Part shown: piece by piece, positions 1 through 7,780 of the stretch | Position numbering within the stretch: the stretch's first letter is position 1 | Layout: each line of letters starts with the position of its first letter | DNA from: Streptomyces tagetis | GTDB taxonomy: Bacteria; Actinomycetota; Actinomycetes; Streptomycetales; Streptomycetaceae | Assembly: GCF_018069565.1 (NCBI RefSeq) | Contig: NZ_JAGPNL010000002.1 | Coordinates: 806,001-870,000 of the forward strand | Reading direction: 5' to 3' | Length of the DNA stretch: 64,000 nucleotides | Made by a program: the position numbers and the translations under genes | Notes under the pieces: generated by a model | Databases searched by the model: none | Told to the model about the DNA's origin: nothing | Seen by the model: only the letters and a program-made list of their open reading frames with translations

Positions 1-1145
1 GAGGGGGAGGCCGAGGGGGAGGCCGTGCCGCCCGCGTCCTCGCCGTCGATGGTGCGGTCCGCCTTGAGCGCCGCCCACAGCTCGGACGCGTCGGGCTCGA
101 CGATCGCGACCCGCGACCCCTCGTACCGCCAGGGCACGGTGACGAACCGGGTGTGGCGCAGGTCGACGTCCTTGAGCGACAGGGCGAAGGAGAGCAGCTT
201 GTCCGCCGTGCCGAGGCCCGGGTCGACGCTCATCGACTGGGTCGCCGCGTCGGCGAGGGGCAGCAGCCTGGCAGGGGTGAAACCATCCTCCTTGATCTTC
301 TTCAGGAGGCTGGAGACGAACGCCTGCTGCCGTTTGATCCGCCCGATGTCGGAGCCGTCGCCGATGCCGTGGCGCAGCCGCACGTAGTCCAGCGCCTGCT
401 GTCCGGCGACGGTCTGCTCGCCCTGGGGCAGCACCAGCCTGCCCCGGGTGGCACGGTTCGGGTTGAGGTCGTTCTCGTACACGTCGCCGGGCACGCACAC
501 CTTCACCCCGCCGACCACGTCGGTCAGTTCGGCGAACCCCTTGAAGTCGACGACGATCGTGTGGTCCACGCGCAGCCCGGTCAGCGACTCCACCGTGTTC
601 TGTGTACAGGCCGGGTTGCCCTTGGGGGTCTGGCCGACGGAGAACGCCGCGTTGAACATGGTGTTCGCCCGGGGCTCGGTCCAGGTGCCGTCGGGCAGCC
701 GGCACGGCGGGATGGTGACCAGGGTGTCGCGGGGGATGGAGACGGCCAGGGCGTGCCGCCGGTCGGCGTAGACGTGCAGCAGGAAGGCGGTGTCGGAGCG
801 GCCGACGTCGTCCTTGTCGCCGCCGCCGTAGGCGCTGTTGCCGTCGGTACGCGCGTCGGAGCCGATCACCAGCACGTTCTGGCCGCCGGACACGGCGTCG
901 GGACGGTCCCGGGACAGGCCGTCGGCGTCGAAGGTGTCGATGCCGCCGTTCAGCTTGAGGTAGATCCAGCCCAGGCCCGCCGTGCCGAGCACCACCACCG
1001 CCAGGGTGGTGGCGAGCGCCACGCGCAACGACCGCCGCTTGCGCCGCTGCGGTCCGCGCCGGCTCCCGGACCCGCCGCCGCGGCCGGGAGGTCGCGCCCG
1101 GCGCCGGTGGCGGGCGGGGGTGGCCTGATCGTTGGTGGTGGTCAT
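1..1145 (-). CDS. LytR-CpsA-Psr (LCP) family protein, partial at the window edge
   Basis: This minus-strand reading frame is open from ATG at 1145 to the window start, at least 381 residues, so its C-terminus is missing. The N-terminus is very basic (RHRRRARP, RRGPQRRKRRS), followed by one transmembrane helix (LRVALATTLAVVVLGTAGLGWIYL), giving a type II membrane topology. The extracellular part has typical LCP motifs: NVLVIGSDAR, GRSDTAFLLHV, SIPRDTLV, and QALDYVRLRH followed by DIGRIKRQQ, which carries the conserved Arg residues that bind polyprenyl pyrophosphate. LCP enzymes transfer wall glycopolymers from undecaprenyl carriers to peptidoglycan. It is divergent from the TatA-like gene. The plus-strand frame over the same region is a shadow. 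Confidence 0.85.
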   Translation of the reverse strand, partial: MTTTNDQATPARHRRRARPPGRGGGSGSRRGPQRRKRRSLRVALATTLAVVVLGTAGLGWIYLKLNGGIDTFDADGLSRDRPDAVSGGQNVLVIGSDARTDGNSAYGGGDKDDVGRSDTAFLLHVYADRRHALAVSIPRDTLVTIPPCRLPDGTWTEPRANTMFNAAFSVGQTPKGNPACTQNTVESLTGLRVDHTIVVDFKGFAELTDVVGGVKVCVPGDVYENDLNPNRATRGRLVLPQGEQTVAGQQALDYVRLRHGIGDGSDIGRIKRQQAFVSSLLKKIKEDGFTPARLLPLADAATQSMSVDPGLGTADKLLSFALSLKDVDLRHTRFVTVPWRYEGSRVAIVEPDASELWAALKADRTIDGEDAGGTASPSASP

Positions 1146-1214
1146 CGGTGATGTGCCCTCGTCCGTCCGACTCATGCGGAGGGGACGCCTGAGCCCCACC
1201 CCATGGTTGTACAG

Positions 1215-1222
1215 TTGCGCAA
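1215..1222. promoter_or_regulatory. TTGCGCAA palindrome upstream of tatA-like gene
   Basis: An 8-bp perfect palindrome lies inside a larger imperfect GTTGC...GCAAC arrangement (1214-1231), between the divergent LCP and TatA-like genes. The same palindrome occurs before the 76-residue gene (1977-1984) and before the TatB-like gene (2569-2576). The binding protein is unknown; a shared operator is inferred. Confidence 0.4.
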
Positions 1223-1297
1223 TGTAGCAACAATGACGGATGGTACGCCGCCGCCCCCGGCGCGTACCGCCGTCCACCGACAGGAAGGGATGGCGGA

Positions 1298-1606
1298 ATG
1301 CTCCGCAACGGACTGGAACCCTGGCATCTGCTGGTCGTGGCCGTCGTCTTCATCGTGCTGTTCGGCTCGAAGAAGCTGCCCGAGGCGGCACGCGGGCTGG
1401 GCAGGTCGATGCGCATCCTCAAGAGCGAGGCGCAGGCCATGAAGGGCGACGCGGGGTCCGGGGCCACCGGCTCCGGCACTCCGGCCCCGGGCGAGCCCTC
1501 GGGGGCGGCGCCGGGGTCCGACGCCCAGGGCCCACGGGCCGTCCCCGGCGAGGCCCGCGAGGCGGAACACGTACGTCCGGCGGCCGGGGAGCGCCCCGCG
1601 TCCTGA
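1298..1606 (+). CDS. tatA: TatA-like Sec-independent translocase subunit
   Basis: A 102-residue protein with the TatA layout: a short periplasmic start, one transmembrane helix ([15 protein letters not shown]), the FG-x-K-KLPE hinge ([19 protein letters not shown]), an amphipathic helix, and an acidic, Gly/Pro-rich low-complexity tail. TatA oligomers form the pore for folded twin-arginine substrates. The start is supported by AGGAAGG about 10 bases upstream of the ATG. It is not linked to tatC here, so it is probably an accessory paralogue rather than the main TatA. The TTGCGCAA palindrome in front of it recurs before the TatB-like gene nearby, suggesting shared control. Confidence 0.8.
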   Translation: MLRNGLEPWHLLVVAVVFIVLFGSKKLPEAARGLGRSMRILKSEAQAMKGDAGSGATGSGTPAPGEPSGAAPGSDAQGPRAVPGEAREAEHVRPAAGERPAS

Positions 1607-1729
1607 GATTCGACGGCAGAGGCGCCCTGTGCCCTGGGATTTGATGGCGGGGGAGGGCGCCCCGCGCCCAGAGGTCCGTAGGGTCCGCGCGGGTCCCGCC
1701 CGAGGGCCGGCAAGGGCCCACGCGGCCTG

Positions 1730-1960
1730 TCAGGGGCTGGCCACGTCGTACCCGTACCGCAGGGGCTCGACGGCCACGGCGTGATCGATCCGGTAGACGT
1801 ACACCCCCTCCGCGCGCACCCCCTCCGGCGTGCCGCGCACCCGGCAGGGGGACGTCACCTGGATCACCCGGGGCCGGTCGGCGACCTCCAGTCGCCAGCC
1901 GTGCGCCGGCCCTCCGTCGAGGACCGCGATCTCCCACGTCGTGGTGTGCGTCGTCGTCAT
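1730..1960 (-). CDS. small hypothetical protein (76 aa)
   Basis: I do not recognise a family. The protein begins MTTTHTTTWEIAVLDGGPAHGWRLEV and has an alternating pattern suggesting a small all-beta fold (YVYRID, EPLRYGYDVA). It has no signal peptide or membrane segment. A TTGCGCAA palindrome lies 17-24 bases upstream of the start, the same element found before the two neighbouring tat-type genes, which supports this being a real transcribed gene. Codon use is typical for the genome. No function is proposed. Confidence 0.55.
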   Translation of the reverse strand: MTTTHTTTWEIAVLDGGPAHGWRLEVADRPRVIQVTSPCRVRGTPEGVRAEGVYVYRIDHAVAVEPLRYGYDVASP

Positions 1961-1976
1961 GGCGACAGTTTAAGGG

Positions 1977-1984
1977 TTGCGCAA
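1977..1984. promoter_or_regulatory. TTGCGCAA palindrome (second copy)
   Basis: It lies 17-24 bases upstream of the 76-residue gene and is followed by another TTGCG half (TTGCGCAAGTGTTGCG). It is identical to the core upstream of the TatA- and TatB-like genes. Confidence 0.4.
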
Positions 1985-2047
1985 GTGTTGCGTAGCTGTG
2001 ACCTGAATCACGGGGCGTGCGCCCCGAGTTGGGCGGTGGCCGGTCCG

Positions 2048-2503
2048 TCAGGTGGCGTCCGGGTCGAAGGCCGGCGGGGTGCCGCCCGGCTCCGCCCGCG
2101 TCTCCTTCGCCAGGGGGACCCGCGTGGGCTCCGCCCGCGGCGGGGTCGGCTCACCGGCGACCCCGGCCACCCCGGCGACGGCCTCGCGTACCGCGTCCGC
2201 GGCCCCGGTCAGCTCCCGCCGGGGGTCGAGGGCGTCGCGGACCTCGTCGAGCCCGAGGCCGTCGCGGTCCAGGACGTGCCGCCGTACGAACGTCTTCGGG
2301 TGCAGGTCACCGAAGTCGAAGTCCTGGAACTCCGGGCCCAGTTCGGAGCGGATCTCGTCGCGGGCGCCGTCGGAGATCTCCCGGACCGTGCGCACGAACC
2401 CGCTCACCGTCCGGATGCCCTCGGCCAGCCGTTCCGGACCGAAGAGCAGGAACCCCATCGCCGCGAGCGTGACCAGCTCCAGCGGACCCACATCGAAGAA
2501 CAC
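2048..2503 (-). CDS. tatB: TatB-like Sec-independent translocase subunit
   Basis: A 151-residue protein starting at GTG (2503). It begins MFFDVGPLELVTLAAMGFLLFGPERLAE, the TatB signature of a short helix, the FGPE hinge and an amphipathic helix. A long hydrophilic region and a Pro/Glu-rich tail follow. TatB binds twin-arginine signal peptides together with TatC. An internal ATG exists further in, but the GTG keeps the conserved N-terminus. With the TatA-like gene at 1298 it forms a Tat-related locus that lacks tatC. Confidence 0.8.
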   Translation of the reverse strand: MFFDVGPLELVTLAAMGFLLFGPERLAEGIRTVSGFVRTVREISDGARDEIRSELGPEFQDFDFGDLHPKTFVRRHVLDRDGLGLDEVRDALDPRRELTGAADAVREAVAGVAGVAGEPTPPRAEPTRVPLAKETRAEPGGTPPAFDPDAT

Positions 2504-2568
2504 CGGTCGCCCTCGCTTCGCTCACGCACCATGCCCCGGCAGGCCGCGGGGCGACATCACTTTAGTGA

Positions 2569-2576
2569 TTGCGCAA
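2569..2576. promoter_or_regulatory. TTGCGCAA palindrome upstream of tatB-like gene
   Basis: Third copy of the palindrome, about 66 bases upstream of the GTG start of the TatB-like gene, in a locally A/T-richer stretch (TTTAGTGATTGCGCAAG). Confidence 0.4.
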
Positions 2577-2663
2577 GCGTCGGAATCACGAGGGGTCCAA
2601 GGGGGTGGGCGGAAGGCGAACCGGAGGCCGCCGGCCGCGCGCCCGGCCCGGGTGGGGAGGCGG

Positions 2664-3185
2664 TCAGCCGGTGCCGCTCCCGTCGCCCTCCTCCAGCCGG
2701 GTGAGGCGCGCGGTGGTGTCGTCGGCGAGGCGGGTGAGGAGGCGGAGGAGGTCGTCGCGGTCCTGCCGGGGCCAGTCGGTGAGCGTCTCGGCGAACCAGC
2801 CCAGGATGTAGGCCACATACCGGTCGGCGGCCTCGGTGCCCTCGTCGGTCGGCTCGATGAGGCTGGCGCGGCGATCCTGGGGATCGGCGACGCGCCGGAC
2901 GAGGGAACGCTTCTCCAGCGCCTGCACCTGCCGGGTGACATGGGGGCCCACGACCTGCATGCGGTCCGCGATCTCGCCGATCCGCAGCGGGTGGCCGGTG
3001 GTGCGCAGGGAGACCAGGACGCTCATCGCCGGGCGGTCGAGGGCGAGACCGGCGGCATCGGTGGCGCGCTCGACGAGCCGGCCCTTGGTGAGGGCCGCGC
3101 TGAGGCGGGCGATCCGGGGGATCACGGCGAGCAGATCGGCGTGCGCATCCTGCGGGGCGCCGGCCTCGGCTGGTCCGGGTGTCAT
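2664..3185 (-). CDS. MarR family transcriptional regulator
   Basis: A 173-residue protein with the MarR winged helix: PAMSVLVSLRTTGHPLRIGEIADRMQV, then the recognition helix region VVGPHVTRQVQALEKRSLVRR, and the wing VADPQDRRASLIEPTDEG. The DPxDRR motif is the classic MarR wing. It is divergently transcribed from a flavin monooxygenase at 3371, the usual arrangement in which the MarR protein represses its neighbour and itself and is released by a phenolic or xenobiotic ligand. Two palindromes with ATACCT/AGGTA halves lie between the two genes. Confidence 0.9.
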   Translation of the reverse strand: MTPGPAEAGAPQDAHADLLAVIPRIARLSAALTKGRLVERATDAAGLALDRPAMSVLVSLRTTGHPLRIGEIADRMQVVGPHVTRQVQALEKRSLVRRVADPQDRRASLIEPTDEGTEAADRYVAYILGWFAETLTDWPRQDRDDLLRLLTRLADDTTARLTRLEEGDGSGTG

Positions 3186-3200
3186 GACGGCTCCATTTGC

Positions 3201-3217
3201 ATACCTGAGTTAGGTAT
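3201..3217. promoter_or_regulatory. putative MarR operator (ATACCT-N5-AGGTAT)
   Basis: A perfect inverted repeat with 6-bp arms and a 5-bp spacer, 16-32 bases upstream of the marR start. It shares its half-site with the palindrome at 3275-3285. Its position over the marR promoter region suggests autoregulation (inference). Confidence 0.55.
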
Positions 3218-3274
3218 CTATATTCTCGGGAGTGGCCCGGCGCCCACGAGGGAGCCGCATGGCCCCATAAAGGA

Positions 3275-3285
3275 TACCTAAGGTA
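3275..3285. promoter_or_regulatory. second putative MarR operator (TACCTAAGGTA)
   Basis: An 11-bp palindrome with the same ACCT/AGGT halves as 3201-3217, on the side of the divergent monooxygenase gene. Two sites with one half-site sequence fit a MarR dimer controlling both directions. Confidence 0.5.
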
Positions 3286-3370
3286 CGCATCGTCGCCAGT
3301 CGTGTCAGATCCGGCGGGGCGTGCCGTCTCCGTGCCGGGGGAAGCGCCCCCGGACGAAAGGGGAGCAGCC

Positions 3371-4588
3371 ATGGAGCACCACCCCACCCGGTCCGCCCGC
3401 CGGGTCCTGATCTCCGGAGCCAGCATCGCCGGCCCCGCACTCGCCTACTGGCTCGACCGGTACGGCTTCGAGGTGACCGTCGTCGAGAAGGCCGACGCCG
3501 TCCGCGGCGGCGGGTACGCCATCGACGTCCGGGGCACCGCCCGCGGGGTCGTCGAGCGCATGGGCCTGCTGCCGCGCCTGCGGGAACGGCACGTCGACTC
3601 CCAGCGCATCACCTTCCTGGACGCCGCCGGGGAGACCGTCGGCACGGTGCAGCCCGAGCAGATGACCGGAGGAGAGGCGGGACTCGACCTGGAGGTGCGG
3701 CGCGGCGATCTGGCCGACGCCCTGTACCTGCCGCTGCGCGACCGGGTCGAGTTCCTCTTCGGCGACTCGATCGCGACGCTGGACGACGACGGGGACGCCG
3801 TCCACATCGTGTTCGACAGCGGTACGCGCCGCACCTTCGACCTCGTGATCGGCGCGGACGGGCTCCACTCGAACACGCGGAGCCTGGTCCTCGGCCCCGA
3901 GGAGCCGTACCACCGCTACCTGCGCCGCGTCTTCGCCGGCTTCACGCTGGACAACGACTTCGGCCTCGCCCACGAGGGCGTCATCTGGAGCGAACCGGGG
4001 CGCAGCGCCGTGCTCTACGCCCACGAGCCGTCCGACCGCGTCCACGGCTTCCTCGCCTTCACCCGCGACACCCCGCCGCTCGACGCGTTCCGCGACCCGC
4101 GGGCCCAGCGCAGCCTGGTCGCCTCCTGCTTCCCGGAACAGGTCTGGCACCTGCCGCGCCTGGTGGAGGCGATGCAGGAGGCGGACGACCTGTTCTTCGA
4201 CGTGGTGAGCCAGATCCACCTGCCGGTGTGGTCCCACGGCCGGGTCGCCCTGGCCGGCGACGCCGCGCACGCGACCTCGTTCCTCTCCGGCCAGGGTTCC
4301 AGCCTCGCCCTCGTCGGCGCCTACATCCTCGCCGGCGAACTGGCCACCCACGCCGACCACCAGGCGGCCTTCGCGGCCTACGAGGACCGGATGCGCCCCT
4401 TCGCCGAACGCAACCAGGCCCTCGCCGGAAACGGCGGCACGGTGGTGACGCCGTCCACGCGCGAGGAACTGGACGCCCGCAACGCCCTGTTGCGCGACGC
4501 CGAGGCGACGGCGAAGGCATTCGCCTCCGCCTCCGAGGGCCACGAGGCCCACTCGTCCCTGACGCTGCCCGACTACACGCCCCTGTAG
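3371..4588 (+). CDS. FAD-dependent aromatic-type monooxygenase
   Basis: A 405-residue class A flavin monooxygenase (TetX/PHBH fold). The N-terminal Rossmann motif is degenerate (VLISGASIAGPALAYWLDRYG), followed by VVEKADAVRGGGYAIDVRG. The central GADG motif (VIGADGLHSNTR) and the FAD-ribityl GD motif (VALAGDAAHATSFLSGQGSSLALVGAYILA) are present. I chose ATG 3371, preceded by AAAGGGGAGCAGCC, over the upstream in-frame codons. It probably uses NAD(P)H and oxygen to hydroxylate a small, possibly toxic aromatic or antibiotic. The divergent MarR gene and operators suggest induction by its substrate. Confidence 0.85.
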   Translation: MEHHPTRSARRVLISGASIAGPALAYWLDRYGFEVTVVEKADAVRGGGYAIDVRGTARGVVERMGLLPRLRERHVDSQRITFLDAAGETVGTVQPEQMTGGEAGLDLEVRRGDLADALYLPLRDRVEFLFGDSIATLDDDGDAVHIVFDSGTRRTFDLVIGADGLHSNTRSLVLGPEEPYHRYLRRVFAGFTLDNDFGLAHEGVIWSEPGRSAVLYAHEPSDRVHGFLAFTRDTPPLDAFRDPRAQRSLVASCFPEQVWHLPRLVEAMQEADDLFFDVVSQIHLPVWSHGRVALAGDAAHATSFLSGQGSSLALVGAYILAGELATHADHQAAFAAYEDRMRPFAERNQALAGNGGTVVTPSTREELDARNALLRDAEATAKAFASASEGHEAHSSLTLPDYTPL

Positions 4589-4634
4589 GGCGGAAGCGGG
4601 GGAGGGGAGGCCGCGCCTCGTCCAGAATCGGGAC

Positions 4635-5228
4635 ATGGACGTCGTCGCGCTGCTGGAAGCGGCTTCCCTGCTGGTCCCGGAAGGGGTCGCCACCGAGAAC
4701 GACCTCACGGTGAACGACGTCTGGGACCACCTCGCCCACGACGAGTGGGACGTCGCGCTCGGCCTGCTGGAGGAGCTGGGCGACGCCCGCCCGCCGCCGC
4801 CCGGCTTCTGGCAGGACCTCGCCAGGGCCGCCGAGCACCTGCGGCTGGAGCGGAGCGCCGCCTGGTGTCACTGGCGCCTGCGTGAATGCCGGTACGGCGT
4901 CATCCGGGCCGACCTCACCCTGCGGCCCGCCGCCGAGGCCCGACGGCAGATCCCCTTCCCGGGCGCCGGCGTCCTCCGGCCCATGTGGGACATCGGCCTG
5001 ACGACCCCGGCGGGCGATCCCGGCCTCCTGGTCGCCCGCGTCCGGGTGGAGGAGCTGCCCTTCCTCGGACCGGGAGGCCGGGCCACGGTACGCCTCGCGC
5101 CCCTCACCCCGTCGAAGTGGCGGCACCTCCGGCCCGGCCGGACGCTCCACATGCACGAGGACCGGACGGTCGCGGGAACGGCGGTGGCCGTGGAGGCCGC
5201 CCGCCCGTCGCCCCCGGAGCCCGCATGA
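4635..5228 (+). CDS. hypothetical protein (197 aa), possible EF-Tu-like beta-barrel at the C-terminus
   Basis: A 197-residue cytosolic protein. The N-terminal half is helical (MDVVALLEAASLLVPEGVATENDLTVNDVWDHLAHDEWDVALGLLEELG) and resembles small actinomycete proteins of unknown role. The C-terminal half reads as a beta domain (ARVRVEELPFLGPGGRATVRLAPLTPSKWRHLRPG), loosely similar to the beta-barrel of elongation factor Tu; that similarity is only my reading of the pattern. It starts 46 bases after the monooxygenase stop on the same strand and may be co-transcribed. Function unknown. Confidence 0.7.
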   Translation: MDVVALLEAASLLVPEGVATENDLTVNDVWDHLAHDEWDVALGLLEELGDARPPPPGFWQDLARAAEHLRLERSAAWCHWRLRECRYGVIRADLTLRPAAEARRQIPFPGAGVLRPMWDIGLTTPAGDPGLLVARVRVEELPFLGPGGRATVRLAPLTPSKWRHLRPGRTLHMHEDRTVAGTAVAVEAARPSPPEPA

Positions 5229-5413
5229 CGAGCGGGCCCACAACCGGACGGCCCGGCCGACGGAGCGTCGGCGCGGCCGGGAGGCGGGTGGCCGCGCCGG
5301 GCACCGCCGGGACCGGCCCGCTTGTCCATCGGATCTTCCCCGTGACGGCCGGCCATCGTGAAGGATGTGACCCGAGAGGGCCTAAGTAGACGTATAAACA
5401 GGGGAGTTGAGTC

Positions 5414-6244
5414 ATGCGCCGGATCTACATCAGCGCGGACATGGAAGGCGTCACGGGGCTGGTCGATGCCGATGACGTCCAGCCCGGCGGCCGGGACTAC
5501 GAACGCGGGCGGCGGATGATGACGGAAGACGTCAACGCGGCCGTCCGCGGGGCGGTCGCGGCGGGCGCCACCGACGTCACGGTGAACGACGCCCACGGCC
5601 CGATGCGCAACATCGTGCCCGAGGCACTCCACCCGGCGGCCCGCCTGATCCGGGGCAGGACCAAGCACATGGGCATGGTTCACGGCCTCACCGCCGAGCA
5701 CGACGGTGTGATCTGCGTCGGCTACCACACCCGTGCGGGAGCGCTCGGGATGCTGAGCCACAGTTTCATGGGCCATGAGATCGAGGACATCTGGCTGGAC
5801 GGCCGGCCGGTCGGGGAGATCGGCCTCGCCCATGCCACCGCCGCGGCCCTCGGTGTGCCCGTGGCGGTCCTCACCGGGGACGACATGGCCTGCGCCGAGA
5901 TGACGGACTGGGACGCCTCGGTCGCCACCGTGGCCGTGAAGTACGCCCAGGACCGCTTCTCCGCCGAGCTGCGTCCCGTGGAGGAGGCGCGCGGGGCGAT
6001 CGAGGCAGGGGTCGCCACCGCCCTCCGCGAGCACAGGCCCGTACCGGCGGTGACGAACCCGGCCACGCTCTCCGTACGGTGGCAGTCGGCCTCGGTGGCC
6101 TCCGTGCTCCAGGGGATTCCCGGGGTCGTGGGCGTGGACTCCCGGACCGTCCGGGCCGAGGGTGAACTGCCGTCCCTCTACCGTCAGTTCGGGGTGTGGA
6201 TGCGGGTGGCGTCCTCGCTCACCAACCAGCCCCCGTACTGCTGA
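5414..6244 (+). CDS. M55-family D-aminopeptidase (DppA-like)
   Basis: A 276-residue protein with the M55 signature at its start (RRIYISADMEGVTGLVD; the Asp and Glu are zinc ligands). Further metal and active-site motifs follow: TVNDAHGPMRN, LIRGRTKHMGMVHGL, VGYHTRAG, MSHSFMGHEI. DppA enzymes are self-compartmentalizing D-stereospecific aminopeptidases linked to D-Ala-D-Ala peptide turnover. The length is normal for the family. The ATG is preceded by GGGGAG at about 11 bases, and an A/T-richer stretch before it (CCTAAGTAGACGTATAAAC) may carry the promoter. It stands alone. Confidence 0.88.
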   Translation: MRRIYISADMEGVTGLVDADDVQPGGRDYERGRRMMTEDVNAAVRGAVAAGATDVTVNDAHGPMRNIVPEALHPAARLIRGRTKHMGMVHGLTAEHDGVICVGYHTRAGALGMLSHSFMGHEIEDIWLDGRPVGEIGLAHATAAALGVPVAVLTGDDMACAEMTDWDASVATVAVKYAQDRFSAELRPVEEARGAIEAGVATALREHRPVPAVTNPATLSVRWQSASVASVLQGIPGVVGVDSRTVRAEGELPSLYRQFGVWMRVASSLTNQPPYC

Positions 6245-6680
6245 CCCCTCCCTGGGCGACCGGCACGCCCCGGGCCTCGCCAACCCCCGGGGCTGATAGG
6301 CGGGTTCACGCAGCATCGGCGGTCCGGCCCGGTGGCGAGTGCGGGGCCGCGACCCTCGGCGGTTCCACGGGGCCCGTCTCGTCCGCCCGACGGCGGCACG
6401 CCACCTCCCTGAGGGGCGCGAAGCCGCCCCGCCGGGGACTCTCCGGTTCAGGATGTCCGCGCTGCTCTCCGGGGCCCGCCGCCGTGGCGGCACCGTCCCC
6501 ACGTGGGCGGCCCGTTCTCCCGCCCACGGATTCCGGAGACCACCTCTGTTGCCTTTGGTCCTGACGTGTCCCACCGCATGGTGCTTTTCGTTCGATTTCG
6601 TGTCTTGACTTGCCCGTGCCTTTGGCGGAGGCTTCCTGCCACAACACCCCGCAAACCGGTTTGCAAGCAAGGAGTGCTTC
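6245..6680. other. intergenic region with lacI promoter
   Basis: No supported gene is present. The right end is A/T-richer, with TTGACT at 6605-6610 and the LacI-type palindrome at 6651-6664 just before the regulator gene. Confidence 0.5.
6651..6664. promoter_or_regulatory. LacI-type operator GCAAACCGGTTTGC
   Basis: A perfect 14-bp palindrome with a central CG, typical of LacI/GalR family operators. It ends 16 bases before the GTG start of the LacI gene, so autoregulation is likely. Confidence 0.75.
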
Positions 6681-7742
6681 GTGGTGACGTCAGGGACGCC
6701 GGAGAAGGACACGCGGACGCAAACCGTGTTGCGCGCGGAGGACCCCCGTTCCCCGGCGACGATCTCGGACGTGGCACGGCTGGCCGGTGTCAGCAAGACG
6801 ACCGTCTCGCACGTGCTCTCCGGCCGGCGCCCGGTCTCCGACGCGACGCGCGCCAAGGTGAACCGGGTCATCGAGGAGCTGGGCTTCCAGCAGAACTTCT
6901 TCGCCACCGGACTCACCGGCCGCCGGACGCAGACCATCGCGCTGGTCGTGCAGGACCTGACCAACCCCTTCTACCCCGCCCTGGCGCGCGGCCTGCAGCA
7001 GACGATGGCCGAGCACGGCCACGTCGTCCTCCTCGCCGACGTCGGCGCCGGCGTCCCGCCGGTCGGCGCGTTCCTGAGCGAGGCCGTGCAACGCCGGGTC
7101 GACGGTGTCGTCGTCGCCGCGATCGACATCTCCGACGAGCAGATCGAACCGCTGCGGGCGGCCGGCATCGGCGTCGTCACGGTCGGCGACCCCCGGCGCC
7201 GTACCACCACCGACGTCATCTCCTCCGACGACGAGCGGATCGCCGCCGACGCCGTCGCCTACCTCCACGACCAGGGACACCGCCGCCTCGGCATCGTCTC
7301 CGGCCCGCCCCACACCGCGCCCGGCGCCCCCCGCCTGGCCGGCTACCGCAACGCCCTGCGGGCCCACGGCCTGCGTCCCCTCAAGGCGGCCGAGACCACC
7401 GGCGACTGGACCAGGGAGTCCGGAGCGAAGGCCATGACCGCCCTGATGGACCTGGAGCGCCGGCCCACCGCCGTCTTCTGCGCCAACGACCTGATGGCCA
7501 TCGGCGCCCTCGACGCGGCCCGGGTCCTCGGCCTGGCCGTCCCCGGGGACGTGGCCGTCGTCGGCGTCGACGACATCGACGCGGCGAGCCTCGTCAGCCC
7601 CGCCCTGACCACGATCCGGGTACCGGCCCAGGACATCGGGCGTGTCGCCGGTGAACAGCTCATGACCCGGATAGGCACCCCCACCGGCCCCGCCCGCCGG
7701 GTGCTGGTCCAGCACAGCCTCGTCGTCCGCGAATCCGCCTGA
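6681..7742 (+). CDS. LacI/GalR family transcriptional regulator
   Basis: A 353-residue protein. The N-terminal LacI helix-turn-helix is clear at about residues 28-72 (TISDVARLAGVSKTTVSHVLSGRRPVSDATR), with the hinge AKVNRVIEELGF. The periplasmic-binding-protein-like sensor follows (TIALVVQDLTNPFYPALARGLQQ; AVFCANDLMAIGAL; VAVVGVDDID). GTG 6681 lies 8 bases after AAGGAG; a second GTG follows immediately. It is the first gene of the ADP-ribosylglycohydrolase, nucleoside hydrolase and ABC importer operon, so the inducer is probably a ribosylated compound or sugar. Confidence 0.92.
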   Translation: MVTSGTPEKDTRTQTVLRAEDPRSPATISDVARLAGVSKTTVSHVLSGRRPVSDATRAKVNRVIEELGFQQNFFATGLTGRRTQTIALVVQDLTNPFYPALARGLQQTMAEHGHVVLLADVGAGVPPVGAFLSEAVQRRVDGVVVAAIDISDEQIEPLRAAGIGVVTVGDPRRRTTTDVISSDDERIAADAVAYLHDQGHRRLGIVSGPPHTAPGAPRLAGYRNALRAHGLRPLKAAETTGDWTRESGAKAMTALMDLERRPTAVFCANDLMAIGALDAARVLGLAVPGDVAVVGVDDIDAASLVSPALTTIRVPAQDIGRVAGEQLMTRIGTPTGPARRVLVQHSLVVRESA

Positions 7743-7780
7743 CCTCGCGACGCGGCACAGAAAGCGCAAGGAGCACCACC

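Noticed and set aside
153..1151. Long plus-strand frame of 332 codons
   Set aside because: Its translation is featureless Gly/Val/Arg-rich sequence, and the minus strand of the same region encodes a clear LCP protein.
6306..6647. Minus-strand ORF of 113 codons in the gap before lacI
   Set aside because: No family resemblance, no ribosome-binding site, and composition typical of chance open frames in high-G+C DNA.
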